Assembly (NCBI RefSeq): GCF_024868665.1
Contig: NC_079902.1
Location: 13,234,550-13,298,549, forward strand
Direction: 5' to 3'
Length of the DNA stretch: 64,000 bases
Source of the DNA: Triplophysa rosa
Lineage: Eukaryota; Chordata; Actinopteri; Cypriniformes; Nemacheilidae
The notes under the pieces were generated by a model. The model was given only the letters and a program-made list of their open reading frames with translations. It was not told where the DNA came from and ran no database searches. Shown in pieces: positions 33,950-44,187 of this stretch. Both the position numbers and the translations under genes were made by a program. The first letter of the stretch is position 1. Every line of letters begins with the position of its first letter.

Positions 33950-34430
33950 CCGCTTGTCCCGCGGCCAGCTGTGCGCAAGGGCATCCGTGCCGAGGGTACC
34001 TCGGACAGGGAGTACCCAAGCGGACAATGGGTGGAGTCCGGGGAGGCAACAGGACCACCTGTGCCTGGCCGAACTGCCCCCAAATGAGCCGGCTGCGCGG
34101 GGAGGGAGTCGCCACTCTCCGCAAGGCGTCGACTGACGAGAGAGCACATCGGCTGTCTGGTTCAGGACGCCTGGGATGTGTGTGGCTCGCAGGGAGCTGA
34201 TCACCTGCTGACTCCAGAGGAGGAGGCGTCGGGCGAGTCATGTTAGCTGCTGTGAGTGAAGAATACGCCACAGCAGCTGTGCTGTCCGACCGGACCAGCA
34301 CGTGCTTCCCTGCACGAGAGGAAGTCCCTCAATGCAAGTAGCACAACCCACAACTCTAGGCAGTTGAATGCCAACGCAGGCGGGGGCCCGTCCACCGCCC
34401 CGACACTGCTTGCCCGTTGCACACGGCACC
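33950..34430 (-). pseudogene. DIRS RNase H domain, decayed
   Basis: FNCLELWVVLLALRDFLSC (about 34360) supplies the Glu-containing strand, and RSDSTAAVAY (about 34290-34260) supplies the Asp region. ATHIPGVLNQTADVLSRQ follows in another frame. The frame changes between motifs show indels. The domain lies directly between the reverse transcriptase and recombinase remnants, as in DIRS. It would degrade the RNA strand of the hybrid during reverse transcription. Confidence 0.85.
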
Positions 34431-34639
34431 CCTTAGGGTGTGTCGGCAGAAAAGCGTGTGACCAACGCCTGCTGCCGGTGTGCCACGCTCTCCAAGGAAC
34501 TTGACTCTGCCGCCAGTGTTGGAGCGGTCGTATATGCATCGACCCGAGGGGGGGCCACCCCCGCCGAGGATGCCATCCCAGGAGCCTCCTGTTACAGGGG
34601 AACCGCTGACTGTCTGAACTCAGGCAGTTCAACACTGAC

Positions 34640-35280
34640 CGTGCGCGCTAGACCTCGCGCCCCCCCCTGGGGGAGAGCGGGGCCGCCCGTGAGGACAAAG
34701 TCGAGTTCCATACCGAGAAAGAGGATGCTCTGCACCGGGGAGAGCTTGCTCTTATCTCAGTTGACCTGTGGCCCCACCGATCTAGGTGCCGGAGCACCAG
34801 GTCCCTGTGTGTACACCACAGATCTCGAGAGTGTGCCCAAACTTGAGCCAGTCGTCGAGATAGTTAGTACCCGTACACCTCCTTCCCAACGGGGAAGGAG
34901 GGCGGCTTCCACGACCTTCGTAAAGACTCGTGGAGACAGGGACAGACCGAAGGGGAGGACCCTGTACTGATATGCCCGTCCCTCGAACGCGAACCGTCGG
35001 AACGGCCGAAGTCGAGGGAGGATCGAGACATGAAAGTACGCGTCCTTCAGGTCGATTGCCATGAACCAGTCCTGACGCCTGACGGACGCCAGGATGCGCT
35101 TCTGCGTGACCATCCTGAAAGGCAGCTAGTGTAGGTGCCTGTTCAGAACACACAGACCCAAGATAGGGCGCAACCCTCCGCCTTTCTTAGGGACAATGAA
35201 GTACGGGCTGTAAAACCCGCTGAACACCTCGGCCGGTGGGACGGGCTCGATCGCTCCCTTCACCAGAAGGGAGGCGACCT
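34640..35280 (-). pseudogene. DIRS reverse transcriptase domain, decayed
   Basis: In order: FSGFYSPYFIVPKKGGGLR (about 35230-35170), an in-frame TAG just before LPFRMV, then DWFMAIDLKDAYFHV (motif A Asp, about 35070-35030). LPFGLSLSPRVF (motif B region) follows, and NYLDDWL (motif C) has its YLDD codons at 34851-34862. YLDD lies in a different frame from motif A, so at least one indel separates them. The YLDDWL form is typical of DIRS and Ngaro enzymes, where LTR elements more often have YXDD with other contexts. Non-functional copy. Confidence 0.92.
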
Positions 35281-35959
35281 CCGCCCGAAGTACGGGGGCA
35301 TCCCTGCCTCTGCCTGAGGTAAAAGGACGTCCCGGAACTTGGGCGGACGTGTAGCGACTGAATCGCGTAGCCGAGACGGATCGTCTTCCTCAGCCCGCCT
35401 GACAGTCTGGGGGCTCCCAGAACTGTGACAGGGGACTAGAGGTTGATCTGCTTCATCGCCCCCGCGGAGGGTGGTTCGATGGCTAGCAGTACGGATTCCT
35501 TGCCAGGGGAGGCCCCCCGGGGAGGAGATCGGCTCTGCCATATTTCCTGCCTGGCGACTGCGCAGCTCAACGCACTGTCTGACTGAGAGTGCTGAGGGCT
35601 GGTGTTTATACTCGACATTGCGCTTTGCCATGACGCAACGTCGAGTTTGCCGTTCACCGTCGTGCAGAGGGTGAGAGCGGCTGAGGTAACCCAGAGAGAG
35701 AGGAAACTCTCCTTTTTGAGAGTAAGTGGGCGCCAGCCCCCCAGAGGGGGCCAGCAGATGGAGGGACGGGGCAGGAACCGTCCCTATCCGACCTACCAGC
35801 GCTGTGGCTGGGGTCGGGCCCAATGGTAGCCTCGATCCCCCTGAGGTGATCCCATGACAGCCGCTGCCCGCGGCTGCTGATGGGGCGATGGTCTCCTCTT
35901 CGCTGTCTCCTCCAGGTCACTGGAGGGCGTTGAAGAGGACCAGGGCTGCTGGGAAGCAG

Positions 35960-37350
35960 ACAGTGCACGGGACTCGACGGCCGAGGCGGCCGAGTTGCGG
36001 CACGGAGGACTGCTTTTTACTGTCGAGAACCCTCCACAGTAACACCAACCAGCCCCCCCTTGCGAGACGGGTACGTCGAGAAAGCGGACCTTCTCAGCGT
36101 TACTCATCTGCGCAAGTATCGGCCAGAGGAGTTCCTCATGGACCACAAGTGTGGACATCGTCCGACCCAGGGCCCCCGTGGTCACCTTGGTCGCCCGTAG
36201 AGCGAGGTCGGTGATGGCGCGGAGTTCCTGCATAAGCGCTGGGTCGGTCTTACCCTCGTGGAGCTCTCTCAACGCCCTGGCCTGGCAGGAGCCATAGCGT
36301 GGAGAGAGGAGGCAGCCTGGTCCGCCGCAATGTAAGCTCTCGACACCAGAGATGCCGAGACACCACATGCTTTGGACGGGAGTCTAGGTCGAGCCCCCCC
36401 AGGTGGCCGCCACCTACGGGCACGAGTGCACCGCGGCGGCAACTCCACCTGGGGACACCGACGCATCCTCCAGCTGTCTCAACCTCGAGGGAAGAGAGGG
36501 TGACAGAACTTTGTTTGACGTGAAACGTGCCGGAAGGGGCGTTCCAGGTCTTGCAAAGTTCCTCATGCACTTCCGGTAAACACGGCACTGGGGGCGGGCG
36601 CGGCTTGGAGCCGCGCTCAAACCCGAGGCGCCATGTAGCCAGCCGCGAACGCCGGGAGAGGCAGTGCGGGCACTGCAACCCAACACTCACGGCGGCCCGG
36701 GAAAGCATGGCCGACATCTCGACATCCGCTTTTTCCTGGGCTCGACCCCCCGAGGGAGGGAGCCCGAAGAATCGTCGGAGTCGGATGGCAGTACGTCACC
36801 CCCCGATGCTGCAAGAGACCTCTCATCATCACGCATCGTGTCCGAATACGTGATTGAGGAATAAGACGGCGGACCGTCTTTTTTGGGGAACGGTCAGACG
36901 AGCGAAACGAGGTGTGAACGGTCCGTGAGCCGTGGCTGGCGGATTATCGCTCACAGTAATCCTCATCTCACCCTCGCTGCTTGCCATAGCGGACGGCAGG
37001 GCCGTAGTCCTGCCGCCACGGAACGGGGAGCAAACGAGGTGGTGGCTGAGTCCCGTGGGAACACAGCCACCTGTGACGCAACGTCTGAATCGTCACCGCC
37101 CGCAGTGCGGGCAGGACGTATCCACAACGTCTGCCCCAGCGTACTGGAAGCAGGCATTGTGTCCGTCCCCCTCCTCGATGAGTGTGTTGCACCCATGAGA
37201 ACAGCGGGACAAGCCACGCTGGAGAAATTTGCTCTTTTAGAAAAGGAAATTTGCTCGAACACCTCCGGAACTGCCGAGACGCCCAGGGGAGAGTCACTGC
37301 AGGAAGGGACCGTCCGCTGTCCACGTCGTAGATTCCAGCAGAAAGAATGA
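35960..37350 (-). pseudogene. DIRS gag-like ORF1, decayed
   Basis: A minus-strand frame contains ELHEGKTDPALMQELRAITD, ALRATKVTTGALGRTMSTLV and FLDVPVSQGG (36260-36040). Further upstream are VHEELCKTWNAP (about 36560) and fragments back toward the 5' ITR. I recognise this as the ORF1/gag-like region that accompanies fish DIRS elements; its biochemical role is poorly known. Frames change several times. The 35280-35960 stretch, rich in Arg/Ser/Pro, probably links gag and pol. Confidence 0.7.
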
Positions 37351-37399
37351 TCACCCAGATCGTAGAGAAGCTCACCAGATGCGTAGGCTCTGAAGAACA

Positions 37400-37562
37400 A
37401 AAGGTGAATGAATGAGCACGCCGGCTTCCCTCTTATACCCGGACATCCGGGGAGGAGCCCGGCATGCAAATTTCATTCGCCAATTTTCATTGGCCTTTTC
37501 AATATACTCAGAAGATGATAGGTTCTCAAGACAACCCCATTCTGTCGGTTCGACACAACGTC
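37400..37562. repeat. DIRS inverted terminal repeat, 5' copy
   Basis: From AAAGGTGAATGAATGAGC to GTCGGTTCGACACAACGTC, inverse of 31717-31880. For this minus-strand element it is the upstream end and presumably carried the promoter. Confidence 0.9.
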
Positions 37563-37585
37563 GAAGAGACCGACAGAAAGGGAAC
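37563..37585. repeat. DIRS 5' outer extension
   Basis: This 23-bp stretch (GAAGAGACCGACAGAAAGGG then AAC) lies outside the ITR. Its reverse complement is found only in the second half of the ICR. Confidence 0.8.
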
Positions 37586-38261
37586 ACACACTATATCTGT
37601 GCATATATGTGGGATGCTGTGGAGGAGTCACAGCAAGGAATCTCTTTCTCTCACTGAGGGTGCAGGTGGAAAGACTTTTTAGCGATTCATCCAAAGTCAA
37701 TTCTGAGAGTCTTGGCCTCCCCTCCCCTCTAGTGGATACATGCTGTCAGTCCCCCATTGCTATGCAAGCTGGAATCCCTCAAGAAGGCCCAAGGCAGGTG
37801 CTAAAGTGATATATGTAAGCGTATTTGTGAGGAAGCGAGTCCGTGTGCCTCGAAGAGAGAAAGGCTGCACTTGTCTGTTGTAATTTGGCTGTCTGTCAAA
37901 AAGCGAGATATTTAGCAGATTTTTTTCTTCCACAGATGAATATTAAATCTAGTGTTGATTCACTGGAAGTGATATTCCCTGCAGACTTCGCACCTCCTTC
38001 TGCCCCTCGCGAAACATCCGACCGATTAGAATATTTGGCAAAGTGGAAATCGGTTATGAACGGGTCATTTGGAAACATCTGTGGCCACAGTCATTACCTC
38101 TCTCCCCTGTTCCGATATATACCAACAAACATTAGCGCACCACTTTCGCTCTTAGTGGAATTACCATGGTAACAGAGCCCTCTGCGAAGAAGACTGACAA
38201 ACAACAGTGAGCTGCATCGAGATCTGCCTTGATATTTCATAACAACCACAAACTGAGCCAA

Positions 38262-38266
<5 letters not shown>
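37586..38266. other. intergenic, no feature recognised
   Basis: A 109-codon open frame (37843-38172) lacks any motif I recognise and has no supporting splice context. Confidence 0.45.
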
Positions 38267-38319
<53 letters not shown>

Positions 38320-38332
38320 GCGTGTGTGTGTG
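38267..38332. repeat. (TG)n microsatellite
   Basis: 66 bp of TG repeat with two CG interruptions near the right end. Confidence 0.95.
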
Positions 38333-38924
38333 AGTCACAGATGAACCTGACGATGGAAGCATCTGTCATGACTCTTGTAATCTTTGCTTTGACAAGAACG
38401 ATAAGTGCTTGTTTTTCAGTCATCTTGTACTTTACAGGCGAGAGGGTTCATGGGAACACGCTGTAACATCTGTACGAAGGACCTGACAGAGCTCTTGCAC
38501 AGACAGGGCTGTGGATGGAGGTGAGAGTTAGAGAATAACACATACGGAGAGGCGGGAATTCTAATGCTTTTATTCTCAGAGGGGTTTTATTCATGACATC
38601 AACATCACTTGCACGTATAGAAGAATTCCTGAGTTCAGATTTAACTAGCTTTGTTAGCTGCCTGCTGCTTACTCACACCTCATACAGTAAGTGACTGATG
38701 TATGGGACACTACTCACTGTTGATTGAGTATAATGTTAGCATTTTCCTTTAGTTAAACAGCACAGTACTCGTACAAGAATACAAATACACAGGACAGGCA
38801 AATAAAGTGAAAACTCTTTATTTATTCACCCTCTTGTTGACAATATGTTAAAATGTTGAAAGTACAACTGCAAGTTGAGTCAACTTAAAAAATGACATCG
38901 AGACAACTAAACTGTGAAACCTCA
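38333..38924. other. intergenic, no feature recognised
   Basis: No gene or repeat seen. Confidence 0.5.
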
Positions 38925-39122
38925 TGACTCTTTCTTCTGTGAAACACAACAGAAGATATTTTGGGAAATGTGTTAGTGGTTTTGTGTCCATACAACGGAA
39001 GTTAATGGGGAGTGTTCTTCAAAATATCTTTTGTATTCGGCAGAAAAAGTCATACAGATTTGGAATGACATGAAAGTGAAAAAATAATGAAAGAATTTTC
39101 AGTTTTGGGTGAGGTATCCCTT
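38925..39122 (+). mobile_element. GTTCACCC-family MITE, left-truncated
   Basis: TTTCTTCTGTGAAACACAAC, AGAAGATATTTTGGG, TTCTTCAAAATATCTTTTG and a right end TTTTGGGTGAGGTATCCCTT identify the family. The left terminus is missing and the right TTAA is lost. Confidence 0.75.
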
Positions 39123-40327
39123 CCCTTTACCTACTTTCATTGTTTCATTCAATAAATTAGTTTTTATAATGAACATTTTTCTTGTCATGGTTGCCATTGT
39201 ACAGTTATTTAATCACTGCACTCATTGCAATGCATTCTGGGACTGTCGATCTTCTGCAAAGAGAACATGCAATTCAAAATTTGGCAAAAAATATATATTT
39301 TAGGAGGCTTAATTAGAAACCGGGAGAGCACCTCCTGAGTACAGTAAAATGCTACCTTTGTGGACAGCTGACTTGGTTTTCTTTGGACAGGGTGTGTTCA
39401 TGTCAAAAGTCTTTAGAAACATAACAAAGATAAACAAAACTGCTTTGGCTTTTTCTGAAAGCACAATGGTTATTGATGACCACTTTGAGGTTGCCACGGC
39501 ATATAAAATGTAACCTTTTGGGCAACAGAAGTGGCTGTTACCTAAAAGAGGCAGCAGTAAAAGCAGACGCACCATTACTGCCTTGTTTCCTCTCCATTTC
39601 CATCCTTACTCACGTTTGCCACAGCAAGTATCTTGTGGCAGCGAATCATTTCTTCACCCCCAAATACAAGGAACCTTTGACTTCCCGGACCTCTGATGCA
39701 TGAAATCTCCCTGTCAGGCCCGGCTGGCCATGGTAATTGGTCTCAGTAGGCCAGGGGACAAGATAAACGCAGAGACACCATTAAGACTTCACTTCCTGTT
39801 GGCATGCGGACCCATCTAGACAGCACAGATGCACTTACTCGTTTCTGGCCACTGCCGAGCAATTTGCCTTTTCTTACCTCCACGGCTGTCTGAAAGAGCA
39901 CTTGGCTTAAAGAAATAGAGGATTATTGAGTGGATACTTTAGAAAAAGCCAATTGTACTAATCCTGTGGATTAGTCTTGTTTTAATGCAGAGACAGTTTG
40001 TGAAAAGTTTAATTCCTCAGGAAAGTGGTTATAATGTAATGCTATTGTTGCATTGAATTTGCTGTGTTTCTAGAGTGTTCAGCCATGACTTCAGATGCAA
40101 GGTATTCAAAAAAAACCATTCATTTCTTTGTGTTGCCTTAACCTTGAAATCCTCAGAGTACTTCAGGCTGTTTTATAAAAGTAAGAAGTATTAAAAATCT
40201 AAAAAATGCTCGCAGCTCTGAAAGACGTTGACAAAAGGATTGTCATTAACCTAAGGCTACACACACAACAGTTTTCTGAAGAAAAAAATATTCATACTGT
40301 AACATAAAGCCAAGTTAGAAATATGTT
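39123..40327. other. intergenic, no feature recognised
   Basis: No exon or repeat identified. Confidence 0.5.
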
Positions 40328-41108
40328 TTAAAGGCACAATATGTAAGATGTTTGCATTTTAATAATTGTGTTAAAAATGAAAATACAATCCAAAAAACAC
40401 TAGAAGAGTTAGCTATTTTGTTTATTTGTGTACTTATTTTATTACAAATGTTTCCAACAATCTAGAAATCGTGAAGCTACACACACAAAATAATAATTAT
40501 ATAATTTTTTTAAACGTACATTTGCGTAATGTAATGTTATAGATAATCATCTGTGGAAAACATATGTTTTCATCATCTCAGTTTCAGCTGAGGGGCGATC
40601 GAGAAATCGCCCACAGGAGGCGGGTCTTTGTAGAATTTAATCAAATCCTGATTCAATATATAGATATATTTAAGACGTGACACAAAATTTACCCAATCAG
40701 CGTCCACAAATCTTATCTGAAATGGGCGATTTTTCTGTCACCCCAAACTGCTAAAATCAGGGCTGGCCTGTAGTGACGCAATTTCCAATTGTGTGAGAAA
40801 TGGCGGGCTCAGGTAATTCCGGACACGAACCTAACTCTGTAAAATCTCTACTCCAATGTACGTTTGAGAAGAGAACTTTGGCAGAAAAACTGAAGGTAAA
40901 GGAGCTGGGTCCAGATCAGCCTGACCTCTTAATCAGACAGCAGACAAGAGAAAAAGGGAAGAAGTACACGCAAAGCTTCTCTTCCCGTTGGTACACGGAA
41001 TAAACAGGTAACTAGATGTTCTTTAACTTTGTTGCTTGCTGAAATTGTTTGCTGTGCCAGTGTGCCGGCCCTCAGCCCCACCTCAAAAAAATTTCACCAG
41101 CCGCCACT
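40328..41108 (+). mobile_element. TTAA-type DNA element with hAT-like right end
   Basis: It begins TTAAAGGCACAATATGTAAG and carries a GC-richer promoter-like stretch (40590-40800) followed by an ATG frame with transposase-like sequence (40800-41003). At 41050-41107 the inverse of a hAT terminus (CAGTGGCGGCTGGTGAAAT) is present, so at least two elements are joined here. Confidence 0.5.
40800..41003 (+). pseudogene. N-terminal remnant of hAT/TTF-type transposase
   Basis: A 67-residue frame starts at an ATG in good context (GAAATGG) and ends in a stop. Its second half (ELGPDQPDLLIRQQ, then KKYTQSFSSRWYT) resembles the segment just before the TTF-type zinc finger of hAT-derived ZMYM-like transposases, where a W-Y pair precedes the Cys residues. 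The zinc finger, the DDE/RNase H-fold core and the hAT dimerisation domain are absent. The frame is a truncated exon of a mobile element. The alternative, an unrelated chance frame, cannot be excluded. Confidence 0.5.
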
Positions 41109-41456
41109 GGTTATATGCCATTCAATTATGTTTCATGTGTATCTGTAATCATTTCTATTATAGTCTAAAGTTTAAGTCACGAAGTTTCAATCTGATACTT
41201 GTTTTTGCAGCCCATGGAGTTAGCTTGAGGTTAAGACTCTACATTTATTTACATGTGCTTGAATGTGAAGCGATAGTTTGGCATCTGATTCTTTGCAAAT
41301 ATGATACAGTAACAATGTGTTGAGGCAACCTTTTAACATGAGCAGCAAAGAATTCTTTAAACAGCCTGAAAAAATACCAATAAGAGTTTGAAGAGTTGTA
41401 GACCAAGGTTGGGCGTACAGAGTGAAATTCATGTGGTACTGACTGCACTTTCTGAG
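41109..41456. other. intergenic spacer
   Basis: No feature recognised. Confidence 0.45.
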
Positions 41457-41474
41457 CGAGGAGAGAGAGAGAGA

Positions 41475-41507
<33 letters not shown>
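41457..41507. repeat. (GA)n microsatellite
   Basis: 51 bp of GA repeat with one GGGA interruption. Confidence 0.95.
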
Positions 41508-41509
<2 letters not shown>

Positions 41510-42002
41510 ATGGTCACTTATCTGCAGAAACCTGTGCACAGGCACAGCTAACAGGCTTTAGGAGATAGAGGCCAGTCTCAGCTGTGTAATTGCCTAATCC
41601 ATTTCTGCTCAAGAAAAGTCTGGTTTGAAAAGTTCTGCTGAAGCACCAGGTAACATCGTCTTGACCCATTTTTGCCTCTGTCAGCTGCTAGTTTAGATTT
41701 GGTGGTGGGAGGCTGAATGTAGCTCCACCCACTGCATCTGTTAGGATGCTCGGCCCTCCAGCAGGAGGTCCAGGCTGTGGAGGAGACACTTTGAGGTCAC
41801 TCAGTGACAGTGTGGTATGCTGACAAATGACCACCCCTGGTGTAGATACTCACATTTACAGTGGGTGGTACAAGACCAGATAATGAGGTTTAATCAAGAC
41901 TGTCTAACAACAACAAAACACAGGACATGTTATTAAACCAGGAATCTCATTAACATTATTCTTGTTCACATTTCATGTATGGTGGATTGTGATTAAGGTT
42001 TC
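41508..42002. other. intergenic, no feature recognised
   Basis: No gene seen. Confidence 0.5.
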
Positions 42003-42431
42003 ACTGCAAACAATTTCTTAGTATTTTTGTCTTGTTTTTCAGTATAAATATCTTAAAAAATTTAATTAAGATGCGTTTTCTTCAGAAGCAAAATGACCTA
42101 AGTTTGTATGTCTTGTTTACTGAAAAAAATTGCATCAGAAGTGTTTAAAACAAGCAAAAAATATCTGCCAATGGTGAAAAAAAAAAAACTTGAATTAAGT
42201 TTAACCTGTTTTTAAGTGCTTAATTCAATAACATGTCATGTCATAACAAAAACAACATAAAATAACAATTCTTACCCCGTTGGCAGATATTTACTTTTTT
42301 CTTTCAGTAAACAAGAGTTAATATCTTAAGTTAGCTTGTCAACTAAATGTAAACTTGAGGTATCTTGATTTAAGAATTTATAGATATTTGCTAGACAAAA
42401 TTCTAAGAAAGCCATTCAATTTATTTTGCAG
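42003..42431. mobile_element. palindromic MITE, CTGCAAA ends
   Basis: CTGCAAACAATTTCTTAG at the left pairs with the inverse right end (CTGCAAAATAAA ... TTTCTTAGAATTTTG). The hinge is bounded by ATATCTGCCAATGG and CCGTTGGCAGATAT. The whole 429-bp unit can fold back on itself. Partial relatives occur at 15741 and 24390-25245. Confidence 0.8.
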
Positions 42432-43151
42432 CATTCATGCTGGCAAATGTTTATCAAAAGGACAAATATCTGACACACAGTCAGACAAAGATCTGTCACT
42501 GCCTAAATGAACAAGGTCAAAGTACTTTAAAGGCAGTCATTTGTCATTGTAGCGCCCGCACCTCAGAGGTGACCCTTTGTTCTTCTAGCAAATCCAATCA
42601 AGTTGTGATACAACCACTTGTAATTTAAGAAACTTTTTTTGGAAGGTGAAACTTCACATGTGTGGACTATAAATGTTTCGATTATGTTTTACCAGTGACC
42701 ATTAACCTTAACACCAGCAAAGAATAATAAATAGTTTCTGTACTCTGGGCCAACATCATGATCTAAAGTGTTCTGTCAGTAGGAAATACATTATCCTTAC
42801 GTCGTTAGTTATGATAACTTGCTATGACGTATTTTATGTTAAATCAACTTTAATTCACTTAATTAGCTGAGAGTGACTTCTCCATTGAGCCAGAGAGCAT
42901 ATGACAAGATGTCATCATTACTATTAATTCCTGGCCCTTCTCATTGACTACCTCAACAGGATGAATTGAAGAGGTTTAACTGGTATGCATTTTAAATGAC
43001 CCAGTAATACACTTTAATGTATTATGACCGGTTAATGGGTAAAGAATGACCGATGAAGAGTAGATTACCCAAAACAGATACAAGCAAAGCAATACTGTTC
43101 AATGAATCAATAAAATAAATATTATAATAATAATTGATTGCGTTCTTATAA
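42432..43151. other. intergenic, no feature recognised
   Basis: No gene seen. Confidence 0.5.
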
Positions 43152-43297
43152 TTTACATTTGCATTTGGCAGGTGCTTTTATCCAAAGCTACTTACATTGC
43201 ATTATACTATATGTATCAGAGAATGTGCATTCCCTGGGACTGAACCCATGACCTTGGCGTTGATAGCACCATGCTCTAACCACTGAGCTACAGGAAA
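43152..43297 (-). mobile_element. tRNA-derived SINE (HAmo-like), minus strand
   Basis: The plus strand has the tail ACATTTGCATTTGGCAG ... CTTTTATCCAAAGC at the left and an A-box complement CCACTGAGCTA at 43280-43290. The B box is mutated (GGACTGAACCC on the plus strand). It is older than the 17415 copy. Confidence 0.8.
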
Positions 43298-43385
43298 TTT
43301 ATTAGATGTATTTATTTATTTCTCATGATAATAAGTAATAATTTTAATTTATAATCACTTATTTTTTTATCATTTGACACATTGT

Positions 43386-44187
43386 TTAAAGATCAGGTAG
43401 GACAGGCAGTTTCTGCCAATCTCATATTAATCTTGAGCGCCTATACAGTAGTATTGCTTTCATCGTATCTTCGAAGAGTATTTAGTTAGATCAAATTTAT
43501 AAAAGAGAGATACCGCTGTACGATTATTTCTGGAAAAACACGAGCTGCTAGAGGTGGGACTAGTGGGGAGAGTGGGATGGAACTACAGCACGAGCAAGCA
43601 ACACATCATCACATTAATCCCTTCGTGTTTTGTACATTGTGCACGTACACGCCGATTGCCAACAAAACACAGACATATGACTTAGTTTCACTTACCGCGT
43701 GCAGTTCATGTGCGGCTTCTTTTAGCACTGATACTGTGCCATCTATCAGTTTCAAACGATCTCCAAATCCAGAGTTTTATCCACTGCTTATAACATCCAT
43801 CACTAAAATGCCGTGAACAAACAGACACACCTCAACTTCACTATCGCAAGAGTAACGAGCTGCAGCGCAGCCCATCTTGATGCAGCGCAGATAACCTTGA
43901 TGATAAGCGGGTCTCGCTCGTCGGTTGGCTCGTGGGCGGGCTCTTTCGCCTTGCCGTGCTTTTGGCCAATAAAAGGAATAGGATCCCTTTGACGACACAG
44001 GGATCCAGAATTAGAAAAAACTTTACGAAACAAGTTGGAGTGCTGGGGGAGTGTATCAAGTACAGAAATACTACGTCATACGTCCACCTCGTTTTTTAAC
44101 AATGACCATGTTAAGCATGAGAAGCCAGCACGTTTAACAGTGTAAAGAAATCAGAATGCATGACATAGCATGATAGCTCCACTTTAA
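43386..44187. mobile_element. TTAA-bounded DNA repeat
   Basis: The inverse right end TTAAAGTGGAGCTATCATGC is a terminus I recognise from cyprinid repeats. The left end begins TTAAAGATCAGGTAGG. Inverted similarity is limited to TTAAAG. The GC-rich centre (43850-43990) contains GCTGCAGCGCAG-type duplications. Non-coding. Confidence 0.45.

Larger units (their letters stand above)
31671..37585 (-). mobile_element. DIRS-type tyrosine-recombinase retrotransposon, near full length
   Basis: A 5.9-kb element read from right to left. It has inverted terminal repeats (37400-37562 and 31717-31880), each with a different outer extension (37563-37585 and 31671-31716). An internal complementary region lies near its 3' end (31947-32052). 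In element order there are remnants of a gag-like frame, a reverse transcriptase with YLDD, an RNase H and a tyrosine recombinase. This is the diagnostic DIRS layout, and no LTR retrovirus has it. The GC content is clearly higher than the AT-rich flanks. Every domain carries frameshifts or stops, so this copy is inactive. No target duplication is seen or expected. No methyltransferase domain, found in some DIRS elements, was recognised. Confidence 0.92.

Noticed and set aside
33663..34301. 212-codon minus-strand frame, longest in the window
   Set aside because: Only its first residues (RSDSTAAVAY) are in the true RNase H frame. The rest is out-of-frame translation of the GC-rich DIRS element, so it is part of the pseudogene and not a gene.
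36883..37350. 155-codon plus-strand frame
   Set aside because: Antisense shadow of the GC-rich DIRS gag-like region; no recognisable motif on the plus strand.
31671..37585. Endogenous retrovirus or LTR retrotransposon
   Set aside because: The terminal repeats are inverted, not direct. There is a tyrosine recombinase, no integrase or envelope motif was seen, and the internal complementary region identifies a DIRS element.
37843..38172. 109-codon plus-strand frame as a host gene
   Set aside because: No motif, no obvious splice partners and ordinary composition; treated as chance.
38094..38423. 109-codon frame with His-Thr repeats
   Set aside because: Read-through of the TG microsatellite on the reverse strand.
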